Source: Clusia tigrina (Eukaryota > Arthropoda > Insecta > Diptera > Clusiidae). Taken from it: a stretch of 64,000 bases of DNA. Position 1 is the stretch's first letter, and the number at the start of each line of letters is the position of its first letter. Made by a program: the position numbers and the translations under genes. Shown piece after piece: positions 24,750-36,054 of the stretch. The stretch spans positions 421,719,240 to 421,783,239 of the forward strand of contig OV050030.1 in NCBI GenBank assembly GCA_920105625.2, given 5' to 3'. Below the pieces are notes generated by a model. It did not search any database. It was not told the DNA's origin and was given only the letters and a program-made list of their open reading frames with translations.

Positions 24750-25070
24750 CTCACACTGTAAATGTTTCTGAATGCCAGGCTTTGAGAAAATTGTATATGA
24801 AATTCCAGTCAGACGAAGTGGAGGACATCTCACACTTAATGTCTTATTGCCCTGTCTTTGCAAGGAGGAAAATTCGATTACTGGGGACACCTCTTCCCGA
24901 AGGCGTTGCTGATTATTATAAGCAATATCTCTTTATTCAAATGGGATTCGTACTGGAGCCGCTTTCAGTCCCGCAAGGCCATATCAGTTTAAGTTACAAC
25001 TGTGGTATCTCAATGTGGCAATCCTTGGTCTAGGTGCGCTTGTTTTACCTGCCTCCCTAAACTAACAAAA
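24750..25070 (+). mobile_element. LINE C-terminal fragment
   Basis: One frame reads SDEVEDISHLMSYCPVFARR followed by KIRLLGTPLPEG, the His/Cys motif and arginine-rich stretch seen at the end of R1/Jockey-type LINE proteins. A CCTCCCTAAACTAAC-like tail near 25050-25065 could be its 3' end. No reverse transcriptase is present and the upstream CxxC pair is missing. Confidence 0.45.
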
Positions 25071-25189
25071 CGTACACTATAATTCTGTATGGGTGCAGGG
25101 CGTTGAAAATATTCCAAGTGATAATTAGCCGCCCAGTTTGTCGAACTCAACAAAGACAACTTCATTCAAATAATGTTGTTAGTACTCGT

Positions 25190-25225
25190 TTCCCCCAACC
25201 CCTTGCAGTCATAATTAATTATGGA
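25190..25225. repeat. SINE-like 3' tail, copy 2
   Basis: The 22 bases at 25203-25224 (TTGCAGTCATAA, TTAATTATGG) are identical to 59682-59703. The pyrimidine-rich stretch before them (CCAACCCC versus CCAACTCC) is also similar. The head seen at 59.55 kb is not evident here. Confidence 0.55.
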
Positions 25226-26221
25226 TAATATTGATATTCCGAGTGTGTATTGGACGGAAGGTATATAAATATATTGAATATTGTTAAGGACATCGTTTGC
25301 AGCATAAATCTCCTAAACGGTTGAGTGGCATTGATGAAATTGAAATAAGGACGAAACTTGATAAAACTGGAGAGTGGTTGATGAAATGGGGCGCGGCTGT
25401 TGTATGAATAGCTCCATGTGTGGTCCAAAATTCCAGTCGCAACACTTCAATATGTATTTTTTAATTTACTGTATTTCAAATTGCGTTCTAAATATGCGCT
25501 CTTCTCACTAATAAATGCTTGGGCAGTTATCCATACGCACACAAGAATGTGCCACTTGAGCTCAGCAAATAGACAAATAGGCTGCCGGCCTGGACCCTCG
25601 TCAAGTTGAAACCACTTTTCAATTTGTTGCCATTTAGCAAAAAGTACTGAAATGCCCATTTTAAGTAGTGCTGGCGAAAAGCGCAACCACATCTCCTGAG
25701 AGCGCTATTTATAAACACACACTCGTCGTGGCACCCCAATAAATCCCGATCCTGATGCTGTTTACTTTGAATTTTTGACTCAATGACTCGCCGTGCAGAC
25801 TCTGGCACACAAAGCCAGAGACCACAACAAACACGAAATGAAAACTTTCCGAGCTAAACGGTCATATTCAATTCTGAAGCAACAACCGCAAAGCGTGCAC
25901 AAAATTAAAACATAAAATAGGAGTAGCAGAGATGGCTAAAAAAAGGATGAAACTTTTATGACGTCTGCCATACTCACACCCCAAACAAAAGGTAGTCCAG
26001 AGTAGTCATTTTGAAGTGTGGTGGGCCCAAACCGATTTTGTTTTTTAAATAAATTCCTTATTTACACATCCGAGACTGTTAAAATGTAGAAATGTTGGGA
26101 TTTATTGAGAGCGCCCCTCGGGCTACGACTATTTGCGGTGGTCCGGTCCCGTCTACTTTTTCCTTGTTTTGTGCAAGTTTTTCCTTGCCCAAGCTTTCTT
26201 TTTTTCATCTTTAGGGGAATT

Positions 26222-26272
26222 TTTTTGTCTGTTTGTTTGTCTGTTTGTTTGTTTGTTTGTGTGTGTGTCTGC
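26222..26272. repeat. TTTG/TCTG microsatellite
   Basis: Run of TTTG and TCTG tetramers passing into GTGTGT. Confidence 0.9.
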
Positions 26273-27630
26273 ACTCGTGTATTATTTGCTCTTGTTACAT
26301 TTGTTGCGCCACTCTGGCATAATCACACTTGCTTCACATCCTGCTGCCAGCCACATTGGTGTGTGTTATTTTCGCTTCTATTGATTTGGGTATTGTGTGG
26401 TTTGTGCTTGAGCGCCTCTTGATGGGGTTGCGATGGAGGGTGAGTTGGGTTAAGCCACAACTCTGGGAACAAGTGCAGCAACGAAAAGGGTTCGTTTAAA
26501 TATGAACATAGAAAAAAGGAAGACACTCTAATCTGCCTGTATTATTCCCAATTGCCAATTGTATTATTGCTCTGTTACTTGAACGCCAAAGAGTGACAGG
26601 CACTTCACTTTTTTGGGAAGCATGAAGAGAGCGGCTTCAAATGGAGCAAAGGATGTGTATATCAAGGTCTCGGAATTTGATTCTATATGTAAGCAGTTAA
26701 ACTCGTCTAACTAGGATGAGTCTTAGTGTCATGTTTCATCAATGACATATGCCAAAGTGCAAGTGGGGTTTGGAGAGTTTCTCTATTATTGTGCATACCT
26801 GAGGGACAACGACATTGAAATGAATTTCGGTTCGTTCAAGGAGAGACCAAAATATCCAGACGAACATATCCCATGAGGCAAGAGTAATAGAGCATTGACC
26901 GTATTACAAAAGGTAGTCCAGAGTAGTCAATTTGAACATGTACAGACAATCCAAATTAGGGAATATTAGGGAATATAAATGAACAACTGGCCAGAAAAAT
27001 ATAAGCGTACATGATAACAGAGAACGGGCACTGTCCAGAAACCGTTGTAGAACTGCTATAATTGAATTATGATTGGATTAGAAAGCACTTACAATCTCCA
27101 GGCCCTAAGATAAAAATATTAGTGAAGGTAATTTGTACCTTTGGTCGTGCGTTTGCAGAGATATTTTTACTAATAAACAACACGATTAATTTTATCTTGT
27201 TGGTCTACAGTCCTATTTATCTTGTTGGTCTAAAGTTCCATACCGACACTTATAAATAGATTTAGGGGCCTCACAATTGTGTTTATCGCAATCCGAGGAA
27301 TCAAGCAGTCCTTTAGAAATTATGTAGAGTTGTGAAATAGAATATATTTTAACCAATCCTTGATTGAAGAGAATTCAGCACTACCAACAAAAAGCTACTT
27401 CAGCAAAAAGCAACTACCAAGTTTTTAATTTGATCGACAGGAGTTTCTAATTAAGCCATTAAGAGACCCCATAAATACATCAATTGACTCACAATTATAT
27501 TGGTTAGAAGTGAGGTAGGCCGGAGAACTGCTTTAGATTGAATATCATTCAGGGAGTACTAGAACCACAGCCAGTAAGGGCCTATTGTGCTACGAGGAGA
27601 ACTTTCTTAGAAGGAGGTTAGGCATTAGTT

Positions 27631-28338
27631 ACAGCCTCTTACTTTCAGTTATCCTCAATCAAACTCTTTATATGTCCACAAGGAATTTAAAGAACTATTT
27701 GTGGTATTACTCAATATTTAAGGAAATATAACCTTCATCAGACGAATCGAGCTGGAGTAAAACAGTGATCATACAGCCTCTTCCTGTCCACTATCCTCAG
27801 TGGACCTCTTTATATGTCCACAAGGAATTTAAAGAACTATTTGTGGTATTACTCAATATTTATGGAAATATAACCTTCATCAGACGAATCGAGCTGGAGT
27901 AAAACAGTGATCATACAGCCTCTTCCTGTCCACTATCCTCAGTGGACCTCTTTATATGTCCACAAGGAATTTAAAGAACTATTTGTGGTATTACTCAATA
28001 TTTATGGAAATATAACCTTCATCAGATGATTCGAGCTGGAGTAAAACAGTGATCATACAGCCTCTTCCTGTCCACTATCCTCAGTGGACCTCTTTATATG
28101 TCCACAAGGAATTTAAAGAACTATTTGTGGCATTACTCAATATTTATGGAAATATAACCTTCATCAGATGATTCGAGCTGGAGTAAAACAGTGATCATAC
28201 AGCCTCTTCCTGTCCACTATCCTCAGTGGACCTCTTTATACGTCACAAGGAATTTAAAGAACTATTTGTGGTATTACTCAATATTTATGGAAATATAACC
28301 TTCATCGGACGAATCGAGCTGGAGTAAAACAGTGATCA
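27631..28338. repeat. 142 bp tandem repeat, five copies
   Basis: Units start with ACAGCCTCTT at 27631, 27773, 27915, 28057 and 28199, an exact 142 bp spacing four times. Copies 2 to 5 are nearly identical, apart from single changes such as GACGAATCG to GATGATTCG. Copy 1 is the most diverged at its start, and copy 5 has lost a base (CGTCACAAGG for TGTCCACAAGG). The array ends within AACAGTGATCA. No open frame spans it. Confidence 0.97.
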
Positions 28339-28574
28339 AAAAAGTGTCACCAATAAAAATTACGAATTACTTATAGTTCCCAAGAAAGGGACTACGAAGA
28401 ATATCCATATTCAACCTGGAAAAGAATGTCCATTGACATAGTGACATCTCCGAATTTATTATACTGAGCATATTTAAAAACAACTTCGTTATTCTCAGTA
28501 CTCCAATACCCACACCCCTTAAGAACTACACTGCAAACAGAACCCAAACGATTCTGATATTTTTGTATTCCCTT

Positions 28575-29150
28575 AGATATACTTAAGGGTGTTATACCCC
28601 TATGATGCCCCTATTTATTTGAAAGATGACGATAGTCTTGACAGGAATTCATATATTTTAGAGGAATCAAGATGAGGGATCTTGCTCATATCCAAGATGT
28701 AATCTCCAAAACACCTGAGTATATTATGTGCCAATGGTCCGCAGTCTGTGATCAGGTCCAGTGAGGTTTCGTCACTTTCTCCACAGTCTGGACAGATGGC
28801 ATCTGAAGATATACCCAACTTGTTCAAATGGTAGTTGACTCTACAATATCCGCTTAAAATTCCTGTGATGATTCTTAATTTACTCCGAGGCATATTTATT
28901 AACTCCTTAGCTCTTTTAGGATTAAAATCTCCCAGAAGAGCTTTGGACAACTCTTAATACCGGAAGAGTTTTCCAGGTTTGACTTCTGTTTGCATCTGTA
29001 CACTTCTTCAGCAGACCTCCAATAGTATTGGATGATAGTCTACAAAAGGGTTCAGGGCCGTTGAAGTGAGAGGCCGCAGCCTTCCTAGCTAAGCTATCAG
29101 CCTTCTCATTTTCCTCTACTCCTATGAGGCCTGATACCCACATTCGAGAT
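28575..29150 (-). mobile_element. LINE 3' end with RNase H remnant and frameshift
   Basis: Minus strand. The first frame (29143 down to about 28970) contains ENEKADSLARK, the C-terminal RNase H motif whose Asp is catalytic, then reads to WKTLPVLR. After a frameshift near 28950-28990 the second frame reads LLGDFNPKRAKELINMPRSK and CPDCGESDETSLDLITDCG, the zinc-knuckle-like C-terminus, and stops at 28615. This order is typical of Jockey-type LINEs carrying RNase H. The 3' non-coding tail (28575-28614) recurs at 47.2 kb. Confidence 0.8.
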
Positions 29151-31468
29151 AACTTGTTTGTATTCCCTTCTTTCGGTATTTAATAAAAACTTCAAGTACT
29201 TCTGTTTTATTACATAGCAACACGCTCTGTCATGGAACGATTTCGAACCCGCAAACCACACCCCCCCCCTGTATCCGGCAGTGAGATACACAAATAAATA
29301 TGGCAGGAGATAAGTGAAACCTTGACCATTTTAGTGGCTCACAATTTTTTATTTACGCACTTTTGCGAATATCATCACACACAAGTGGCAACAGAACGCG
29401 CCTCCCCAGTGCCAGTGCCTTAATAACAGCAATGAGGAATAGCTCTCTACACACTTGTACAATGCTCAACAACTACAACAACGCTCAACAACTACAACAA
29501 CAGCAACAACGCTCAACAACAACCACTACAACAATAACAACGAAATATCAGTTTATTGACATTTTTATCACAAAAGCATATTTGCACAGATTTTAAGTGG
29601 GGAAAATATGTTGCATGATGCGACAACTACAATGCCAACAATGAATACTACAGCTGCAACAACAACAACAGCAACAGCACAAATGGAGGCAATAAAAAGG
29701 CACTGTGATATATTGTTATCATTCACAAGAGGTGGCTTAAGAAGTCGCTTTATGGTTAAAGCATTTAAAGCACTTATAAAAATGTGCACCTAAAGCATCG
29801 CTAGTAACATTACAAGGAGCCTGGGCCGCAGCCCGCCCAGAATATAATTGAGGCATAGACAATTACCGTAAATTAGCTAAAGTAGCAACAAAACCGAAAC
29901 TTATCTCAAGTGTAAATCTCTCTGTGTGTGTTTGTGGGCGCTTTTGTTGTAGGTCTACTTTTACGGGCCACATCAGCAGCACAAACGTTTGTCGCATTGT
30001 TCGCTAAGCCGGAGATGGCAAAGATATTAACAGAGATTGCTTTAACTGTGGTACTGACTTTTACGACCTTAACGCCCATATGCGGCATCGCTGAGGAAGA
30101 ATAAATCGGCTGAATTTGTGAAACAATTAAGAAAGTGGGTTAAAAGTGTTAAAAAGCAATTTCTTTATTTGTTTGGCTTAAAAGTGTAGACGAAATAATC
30201 CTTTTATGCAGTTCCTTGAGGAATGAGCAATATGCATATATAAGTGCATCTATTTTTTCCTATCTCATATTAGAGATGGACTATATCCGATTCTACATAT
30301 TTTGTAACAAATAGTTTAGTGCGAGATATCAATTTTCTTCATTAAAGGGTTTGAAGCTCCAATATGAACATCATTATATTCGTAATATGTATTATACATT
30401 CTTAATACATACTCAACAATCAATCAAGAAAATCTCAGACTCTGAAAAAACTTCGGATATATCGATTATTGCTCTTCTCTAATATAGCAACTCACTTACA
30501 TCCAACTGTCTGTTCACATACTCGCCCGTATATGCAAGCTTCGATTCGTTTTACGGCCAGCGTAGAGTGAAAGTATTTCCAACTAGGCCAAAGAAAACAC
30601 TTCCACTTGCTAAGTATTAATTTGGCTTAATTTAAGATACAAAAGGAACTCTCAAGAGTCTATTCAAAGGACGCTTCGTTATGCTGCGGACAGATTGTGC
30701 CAATAAAAAACTAAAGACGCTATACATAAAAGACAAAAGGGAACATTTTATGGAGGGCTGTGCAATGCATGATTATATACATGAGCATACTAGCTTTAAC
30801 AACAATAAGTATCGGTGGTATACAGTGGAAGGAAAGTGTTGACGGTGTTAGAAGAATTTAACGAATTTTATATTTAAGAAGTCCATTTCTGTGGAGACGA
30901 GTAAATAGTAGAAAATCGAAAGTAAAAATAAGCAAAAATATTCTATAGATTGGTGCTATAAAGATTAGGCATACAGTTCGAGTGACTGTTGTACAAACTA
31001 CAGAGACGTGGAAGAGGAGCAATCAATCAATTTGGGGGGCATTAAGTGACCCACTCCCGAAGTGTGGTGAATCCAAAAAGAGCCAAGTCAAGGATTTCAA
31101 ATGCGCGGAAGACCACTCTGTGTATTAATAGTCAGAATTATATTAGGCCACTTAATCACTGAATTTTCCAGAAACTGCAGAGCCGCAGACGAGGCAGAAA
31201 CAATCCACTTGCCAGTTAGTATGCCAAAAATATTTTGTTGTCCTGTCTTAAATTCCAAGATCCAATGATAGATAATGGAGAGAATCCAGGAATCATGCAA
31301 TGGTGACGTCATTTCTACCTACTTACATACCTCCTCACCTAGTACATATGATAAAAAGATGGGTATCCAAAACTGTGTCAGCATGTAGAAAATATTTTGG
31401 TTTCCTCTCTTAAGTGAGCATAAAAACTCAGACAAATTTCTTGGTTATAGCAAAGAGGTTCCAATGAT

Positions 31469-31600
31469 AAATAAAGAGTGTTGTGAGTCAGAATGAAGCT
31501 ACCTGTGCGTAGTTGATTCACAGCACCAACTCCTAATAGTCACTACACATTTGGTGTAGTTAACATTTTTACAATTAAACTATTTAAGAAAGCACACGCG
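31469..31600 (+). repeat. Dispersed repeat, inverted partner of 53800-53926
   Basis: GTTGTGAGTCAGAAT, GAAGCTACCTGTG, CACAGCACC and ACTATTTAAGAAAGCACA occur in the same order in the reverse complement of 53800-53926. No coding content is seen. Confidence 0.7.
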
Positions 31601-32856
31601 GAAAATCGAGGATTCTATGATGACATAATGGGCATATGCTAGTCACTTCTACCTTGCCTTTAATAAATATATGATGAAAATACGGATATACAAAATTGTG
31701 TCGCTCGGCATGCTGAGGACACAAGAGACTGAAGGAATCATATTTATAAATTAGATCAGGTTGGAAAGTATTTCAAGAAGTAATGCATGATTTGACTGCT
31801 TCTGCAGAAGAATCCCAAAACACTTCTTCTAATAATGCTTATAAAGTTGGAGGTACTTGCAGAACTGATGACCTATTTAATATCTCTAACATTCGAGTTG
31901 CAGTATTGCAACGCAATTCATAGCAATGTCCCTTCAAAGTATCATTGGATGATATACGAATACAACATTTGCACAGATCTTGCAATGACTCTGGATCACA
32001 GTGTCATGATTTTTTCGAATCCATTTTCGTTTCATTATTAGTGGAAAACACATTTCAAGTTTCCGCATTGTGAAATTCATTCAACCACCAAATTTTAGGA
32101 GTGGGCTAAAATAGTTAAAGTATTATCGTCTTTAGTCTCTCTCCTTCATGTTCCCTGCATTATCTGCACCAGCAGCTGACACGTTTTCACTGACTTTTGA
32201 TATTCTTTTGAAGCAATTCTGCAACATACCGAACGCTCTTTGATGTACGCCGTGGATATAAATCATGACGGCCTTGTTGCTAAGGTTGCGCTTTATCATG
32301 GTAATATTTCGCATCATAAATAACTGCATACATAAATAACTCATAAATCAGAAGTGCGCACTAGCACCCAAAAATATTCATAGTTTTGGGGCGCATATCG
32401 GATCATAAAGTTTTGTTTTTGTTTTTGCTTGAGAATGTTGTTTAGTAAACTGATGACATTGTTTCATATTTGAAATTTATTACGTAATTTACCAAGTACG
32501 ATTTTTGATCTTATGGAAATACTGCCTCTGATTCCCTGTTCAGGCTGCAAGTGGAAAGGGGTTCTTTTGGTGAACCTGTAGGCCAACAGATTAATAGATT
32601 TGTGAAGACCTTAGAGCGACCTTTTCGTAACTGGTGAAGGTGGCATTCAAGTCACCGGCAACTTGAACAACTAATGAAGTCACTAGTTACTGCAAACTCG
32701 CTGATTTAAATAGCGAGTATAGTCAATACACAAACCTGTTTTTTGTCTTTGGTCACAGGGAATTAGCTTTGGTGATTATCTGAACTTCGTCGAAGTTCAT
32801 TATCAAAGCTTAGTTTGCACCCCAGCGATGAATTCGCCATCTACTGGAAAAACATA

Positions 32857-33040
32857 GAATACTAAACACCGATTTCTTATGGAGAAATATATATTAACAA
32901 CGCCTCAAATCAGTGGTATTGCAACCAAGTCGTTATGTTGCCATCCATTAAATAAAGGTGGAATACTAAACATCGAGCTTAATAGTGAAATATGTATTCA
33001 CAGCGCCCAAGATCAGTGATACTGAAATAATTCGTCATGT
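32857..33040. repeat. Diverged 104 bp direct duplication
   Basis: GAATACTAAACAYCGA at 32857 and 32961 is followed in both by GAAATATRTATT and a block like CAGTGGTATTGCAA. Confidence 0.65.
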
Positions 33041-33134
33041 GTCTAGTTATGAATTTAAATATTCTTATCTGACCAGGAACCAAGGCTCACTAATTATATA
33101 CACCAATCGCTGGTAGACGTACAGGTGACTATGA

Positions 33135-33243
33135 GAGTCGCTTGCAGCAATACCTGTGACTAAGAAGTGGCTTGCAGCCATACCTGTGACCAAGAAGTCT
33201 CTTGCAGCCATACCTGTGACCAAGAAGTCTCTTGCAGCCATAC
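33135..33243 (+). repeat. 30 bp tandem repeat
   Basis: About 3.5 units of CTTGCAGCCATACCTGTGAC followed by a CAAGAAGTCT-type segment. Each unit is ten codons long, and the run is open in frame with the LINE C-terminus that follows. Confidence 0.85.
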
Positions 33244-33475
33244 TGCCTCTAGCCAGAAGCAGAGCGCGCCCTTTAGACAAATACGCTTTCAGCTCCCTTG
33301 CGGAAGTGTCCTACGCGACGGTCAAACAAATCCTGCGCTTTATTAGAGCTTCAAAATGATTTGAGCAGTAAATTAGAGGTACAGTGTTACGCGGTGGTAT
33401 CGCAATGGACCCATAGTGGTCTGAATGAGTTGGTCTGTAGACTGACTGCCACGAAACCCTAACCTAACCTAGGAG
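33244..33475 (+). mobile_element. Non-LTR retrotransposon 3' end
   Basis: The frame ends AFSSLAEVSYATVKQILRFI before a stop at about 33357, which resembles the conserved last residues of R1/Jockey-like LINE proteins (ILRFIKASxWF). The following UTR has GCGGTGGTATCGCAATGGAC and ends in ACCCTAACCTAACCTAG. The same UTR words occur on the minus strand at 38.94-39.04 kb, so both probably come from one family. Confidence 0.6.
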
Positions 33476-33673
33476 GTCACTGCTGCAAAATCACCTCAGT
33501 GTCGTTCGTTACTAATTTTGTTTAGAACACAAGACGAGTAATGTTGTAAATATTGAAACATGATTGCATACTTTTAGGATCCCATCTGGAGTCTGAAAAT
33601 GAGTGGACCCTGTGTGTAAGTCAAGACACGAACTATTCGAATAAAAGTTTACTTAAGAACACCCTGTCGGTGG

Positions 33674-34132
33674 TGTAACAGAATGAAAGCTTCCTTTGAG
33701 GTGTATATAAAATTCTAGAAAGATCCAGAAATTTCTAGAGTATTGCAGAAGTTTCTACCTCAACTATTCGAAGCTATAAAAAGCACAAGACTGTGCAAAG
33801 TCGAACACAATTAAGCAGAGATCGTAACAGTGTGTACATCGAGCATAATAATCGAAGCAGCAGTATTTGTAATTGTTATTTTGTAAAGTGATAAAATTCA
33901 TTATTAAATAAAGTGATCAATGTATTGTGAATTAAAGTACAAATTATAATAAAGTAAACTTTAAGCCTAATATTAAGTGTGTAAATTGCAACAATTAAAT
34001 AAAGTTAGTTATTTTAATTTAACCAGCGATTGTTTGATTACTACACAATCCAGTGGTACGAATCCGAGTACAGAGAGTTAGAGTAAATTGTCAAGAGGGC
34101 AATTTCGTAACAGAATAAATTGTCAAGAGGCC
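33674..34132 (+). mobile_element. LTR-like block with heat-shock-type promoter
   Basis: The block starts TGTAACAGAATG and ends TTTCGTAACA. It contains a TATAAAAAG, an A-rich leader and AATAAAG words (about 33907 and 33999) in the order U3, R, U5. A roughly 33 bp segment (GTCAAGAGG, then CAATTTCGTAACA) is duplicated at the end. No target-site duplication was found and the left edge is uncertain. A detached heat-shock gene promoter and leader is the alternative reading, but no open frame follows. Confidence 0.45.
33713..33780 (+). promoter_or_regulatory. Heat-shock-element array plus TATA box
   Basis: TTC and GAA triplets at 33713, 33718, 33728, 33733, 33748 and 33753, with a GAG at 33738, all start on one 5 bp register. 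They make three perfect inverted pairs, including TTCTAGAA. A TATAAA follows at 33775, 20 bp after the last half site. This is the arrangement HSF binds in fly heat-shock promoters; activity is inferred. Confidence 0.6.
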
Positions 34133-34498
34133 AATTTCGTAACAATATAATTCTGTTGTTTTTATAAATCGCTCTCCAACTTAGAAGAGAATAAATAGAA
34201 AGCAGAAATTTTAATTACATCAGCGAATTGAATCTATTCTATTAAATTCTATGAATTCTTTTATATTCTGCTAAAACACTCTACAAAATCGAGATGGAAA
34301 TATTACAATTAAGCAAAGAAGATTGTAAACTTAATGCAGCTTATTGAGCAGATTTTATGTGGATTCTAGGAACTCAGTTTTCCCCAGTTTTCTCATACAA
34401 TATTTTTCTTATATTTGCCAAAACAACAGAATCTGCTTTCACATGCGCAACAAGGAGAATAAAAAAACTGCGAATTAAACAAACTGAAATAAAAGCGA

Positions 34499-34542
34499 AG
34501 TGTGTGTGAGTGTGTGTGTGTGTGTGAGTGTGAGTGTGTGTA
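34499..34542. repeat. GT microsatellite
   Basis: GTGTGT with GAGTGT interruptions. Confidence 0.9.
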
Positions 34543-34949
34543 CAGAGAAGTGCTTTGCGCACCATATTAATTAATGCAATATTAATTGTTTCCACGCAAA
34601 AACACACACGGAGAGCCTCAGCAGACATATGTTAATGTAATGTGTGTGCGAAGCAAGGAAGCGAACAGCAAATAAGAGGGGAGAAAATAAAACGGAGTGC
34701 AGCGCAAGGCAAACACAAAAAACACTCAGACACTTTTTATGCCAGGATACAACAAGGATATATGGCATAATAACAGACACATAAAAGCACTGGCACTCAT
34801 ATGCATAAACAAACACAACAGTAAAAATGATAAGGAAATAAAATAAACAACATGCAACGTTGCGGCAAGCCGAAATTCTCGTACTGAAATGGATCCGGCA
34901 ACAGCACTCGCACGGGTTGGCACAGAATGTGTTAATTTTGTTAAATATG

Positions 34950-35156
34950 TCTTGATGCTGATGTGATGCTGCTACGTGGCTGTTGTGTTGCTGTGATGCT
35001 GCTGAGTGGCTGTTGCGTTGCTGTGATGCTGCTGCGTTGCCGCTGTATTGCTGTGATGCTGCTGCGTGGCTGTTGTGTTGCTGTGATGCTGCTGCGTTGA
35101 CGCTGTGTTGCTGTGATGCTGCTGAGTGGCTGTTGCGTTGCTGTGATGCTACTGTG
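34950..35156. repeat. 30 bp tandem repeat, about seven copies
   Basis: Units of the form TGGCTGTTGCGTTGCTGTGA followed by TGCTGCTGAG. The unit length is a multiple of three, so the minus strand is open for 221 codons (Ser-Gln-Gln-His and Ala-rich). There is no splice or homology support for coding. Confidence 0.92.
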
Positions 35157-36054
35157 CTCCTGCCCAAGTGCGGTTTAGTAATGTGCAAAAAGTAATGAGG
35201 AGAAACAAGTGAGAATGTTTGCGTACAAAGTTTCAAGTCAATATGTCCGTTGCACTACAATCGGCTGCAATGGACGAGAAGTGCATCTTAAGCAGAGTAA
35301 CAAGGCAACTCAACTGTTCGAGTTTACTATGAGTACATGTGGAAAACTGTGAAAATTGACAGGATGGCCCAAGTAAAACTTACCTTATTGCTAAGAAAGC
35401 ATTTTCAAGGCTACTCCTGAGCGACTTTGAACGGATGTGCAACCAACTACAAACCTTTTACGAAAGGACTACTGTTTCCATTATGTCTGAAACATTCATT
35501 GTAGCAAATTCACACCAAAAAGAATATCACGCAAGTATTAAGAGAATACTCTAAACTTCTCAAGTGTATGTGACACTTATGCCATCACTATAACTGCCTC
35601 TATAACCAAAGTGGGAGTAAACATAACAAGTTAATCGCCACAGGCTCAAATGCTGCATGAAAAGTAAATATTGAATTATTCTATGAGTGTTTCCACAGGC
35701 ATACATGTGTACACAATTCAATATTTAGATTCATATGTAACTTAAATAGGAGCTGGGGCCTGCTATAATAAGCACTGAGTGTGAGTAAACTACTTAATCA
35801 ACAAGATGAGATCAGATATGAGCCAAGTGCTTAGAATGACCGGGAAGATGGAATTCAGCTACTTATCAATTGCTTCATATGAGGAGCTACATGAAAGGAA
35901 CAGAAATATTCGGTTGCGCGCGGTGGGAATCTGTCAATACATTATTTACTCTGTGAGTATTATCCCGTCAGTTAGTAGAGTCCTATTTCCTTTCATTCCT
36001 GGAATTTATAAAGTCAATTTCTGAAATATAGAAATTGAATTATTGATAATCAGA

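Noticed and set aside
27631..28338. CRISPR-like array
   Set aside because: Units are contiguous 142 bp repeats without unique spacers, in an animal genome.
33674..34400. Heat-shock protein gene downstream of the HSE array
   Set aside because: No long plus-strand frame follows within several hundred bases, only A-rich leader-like sequence and stops.
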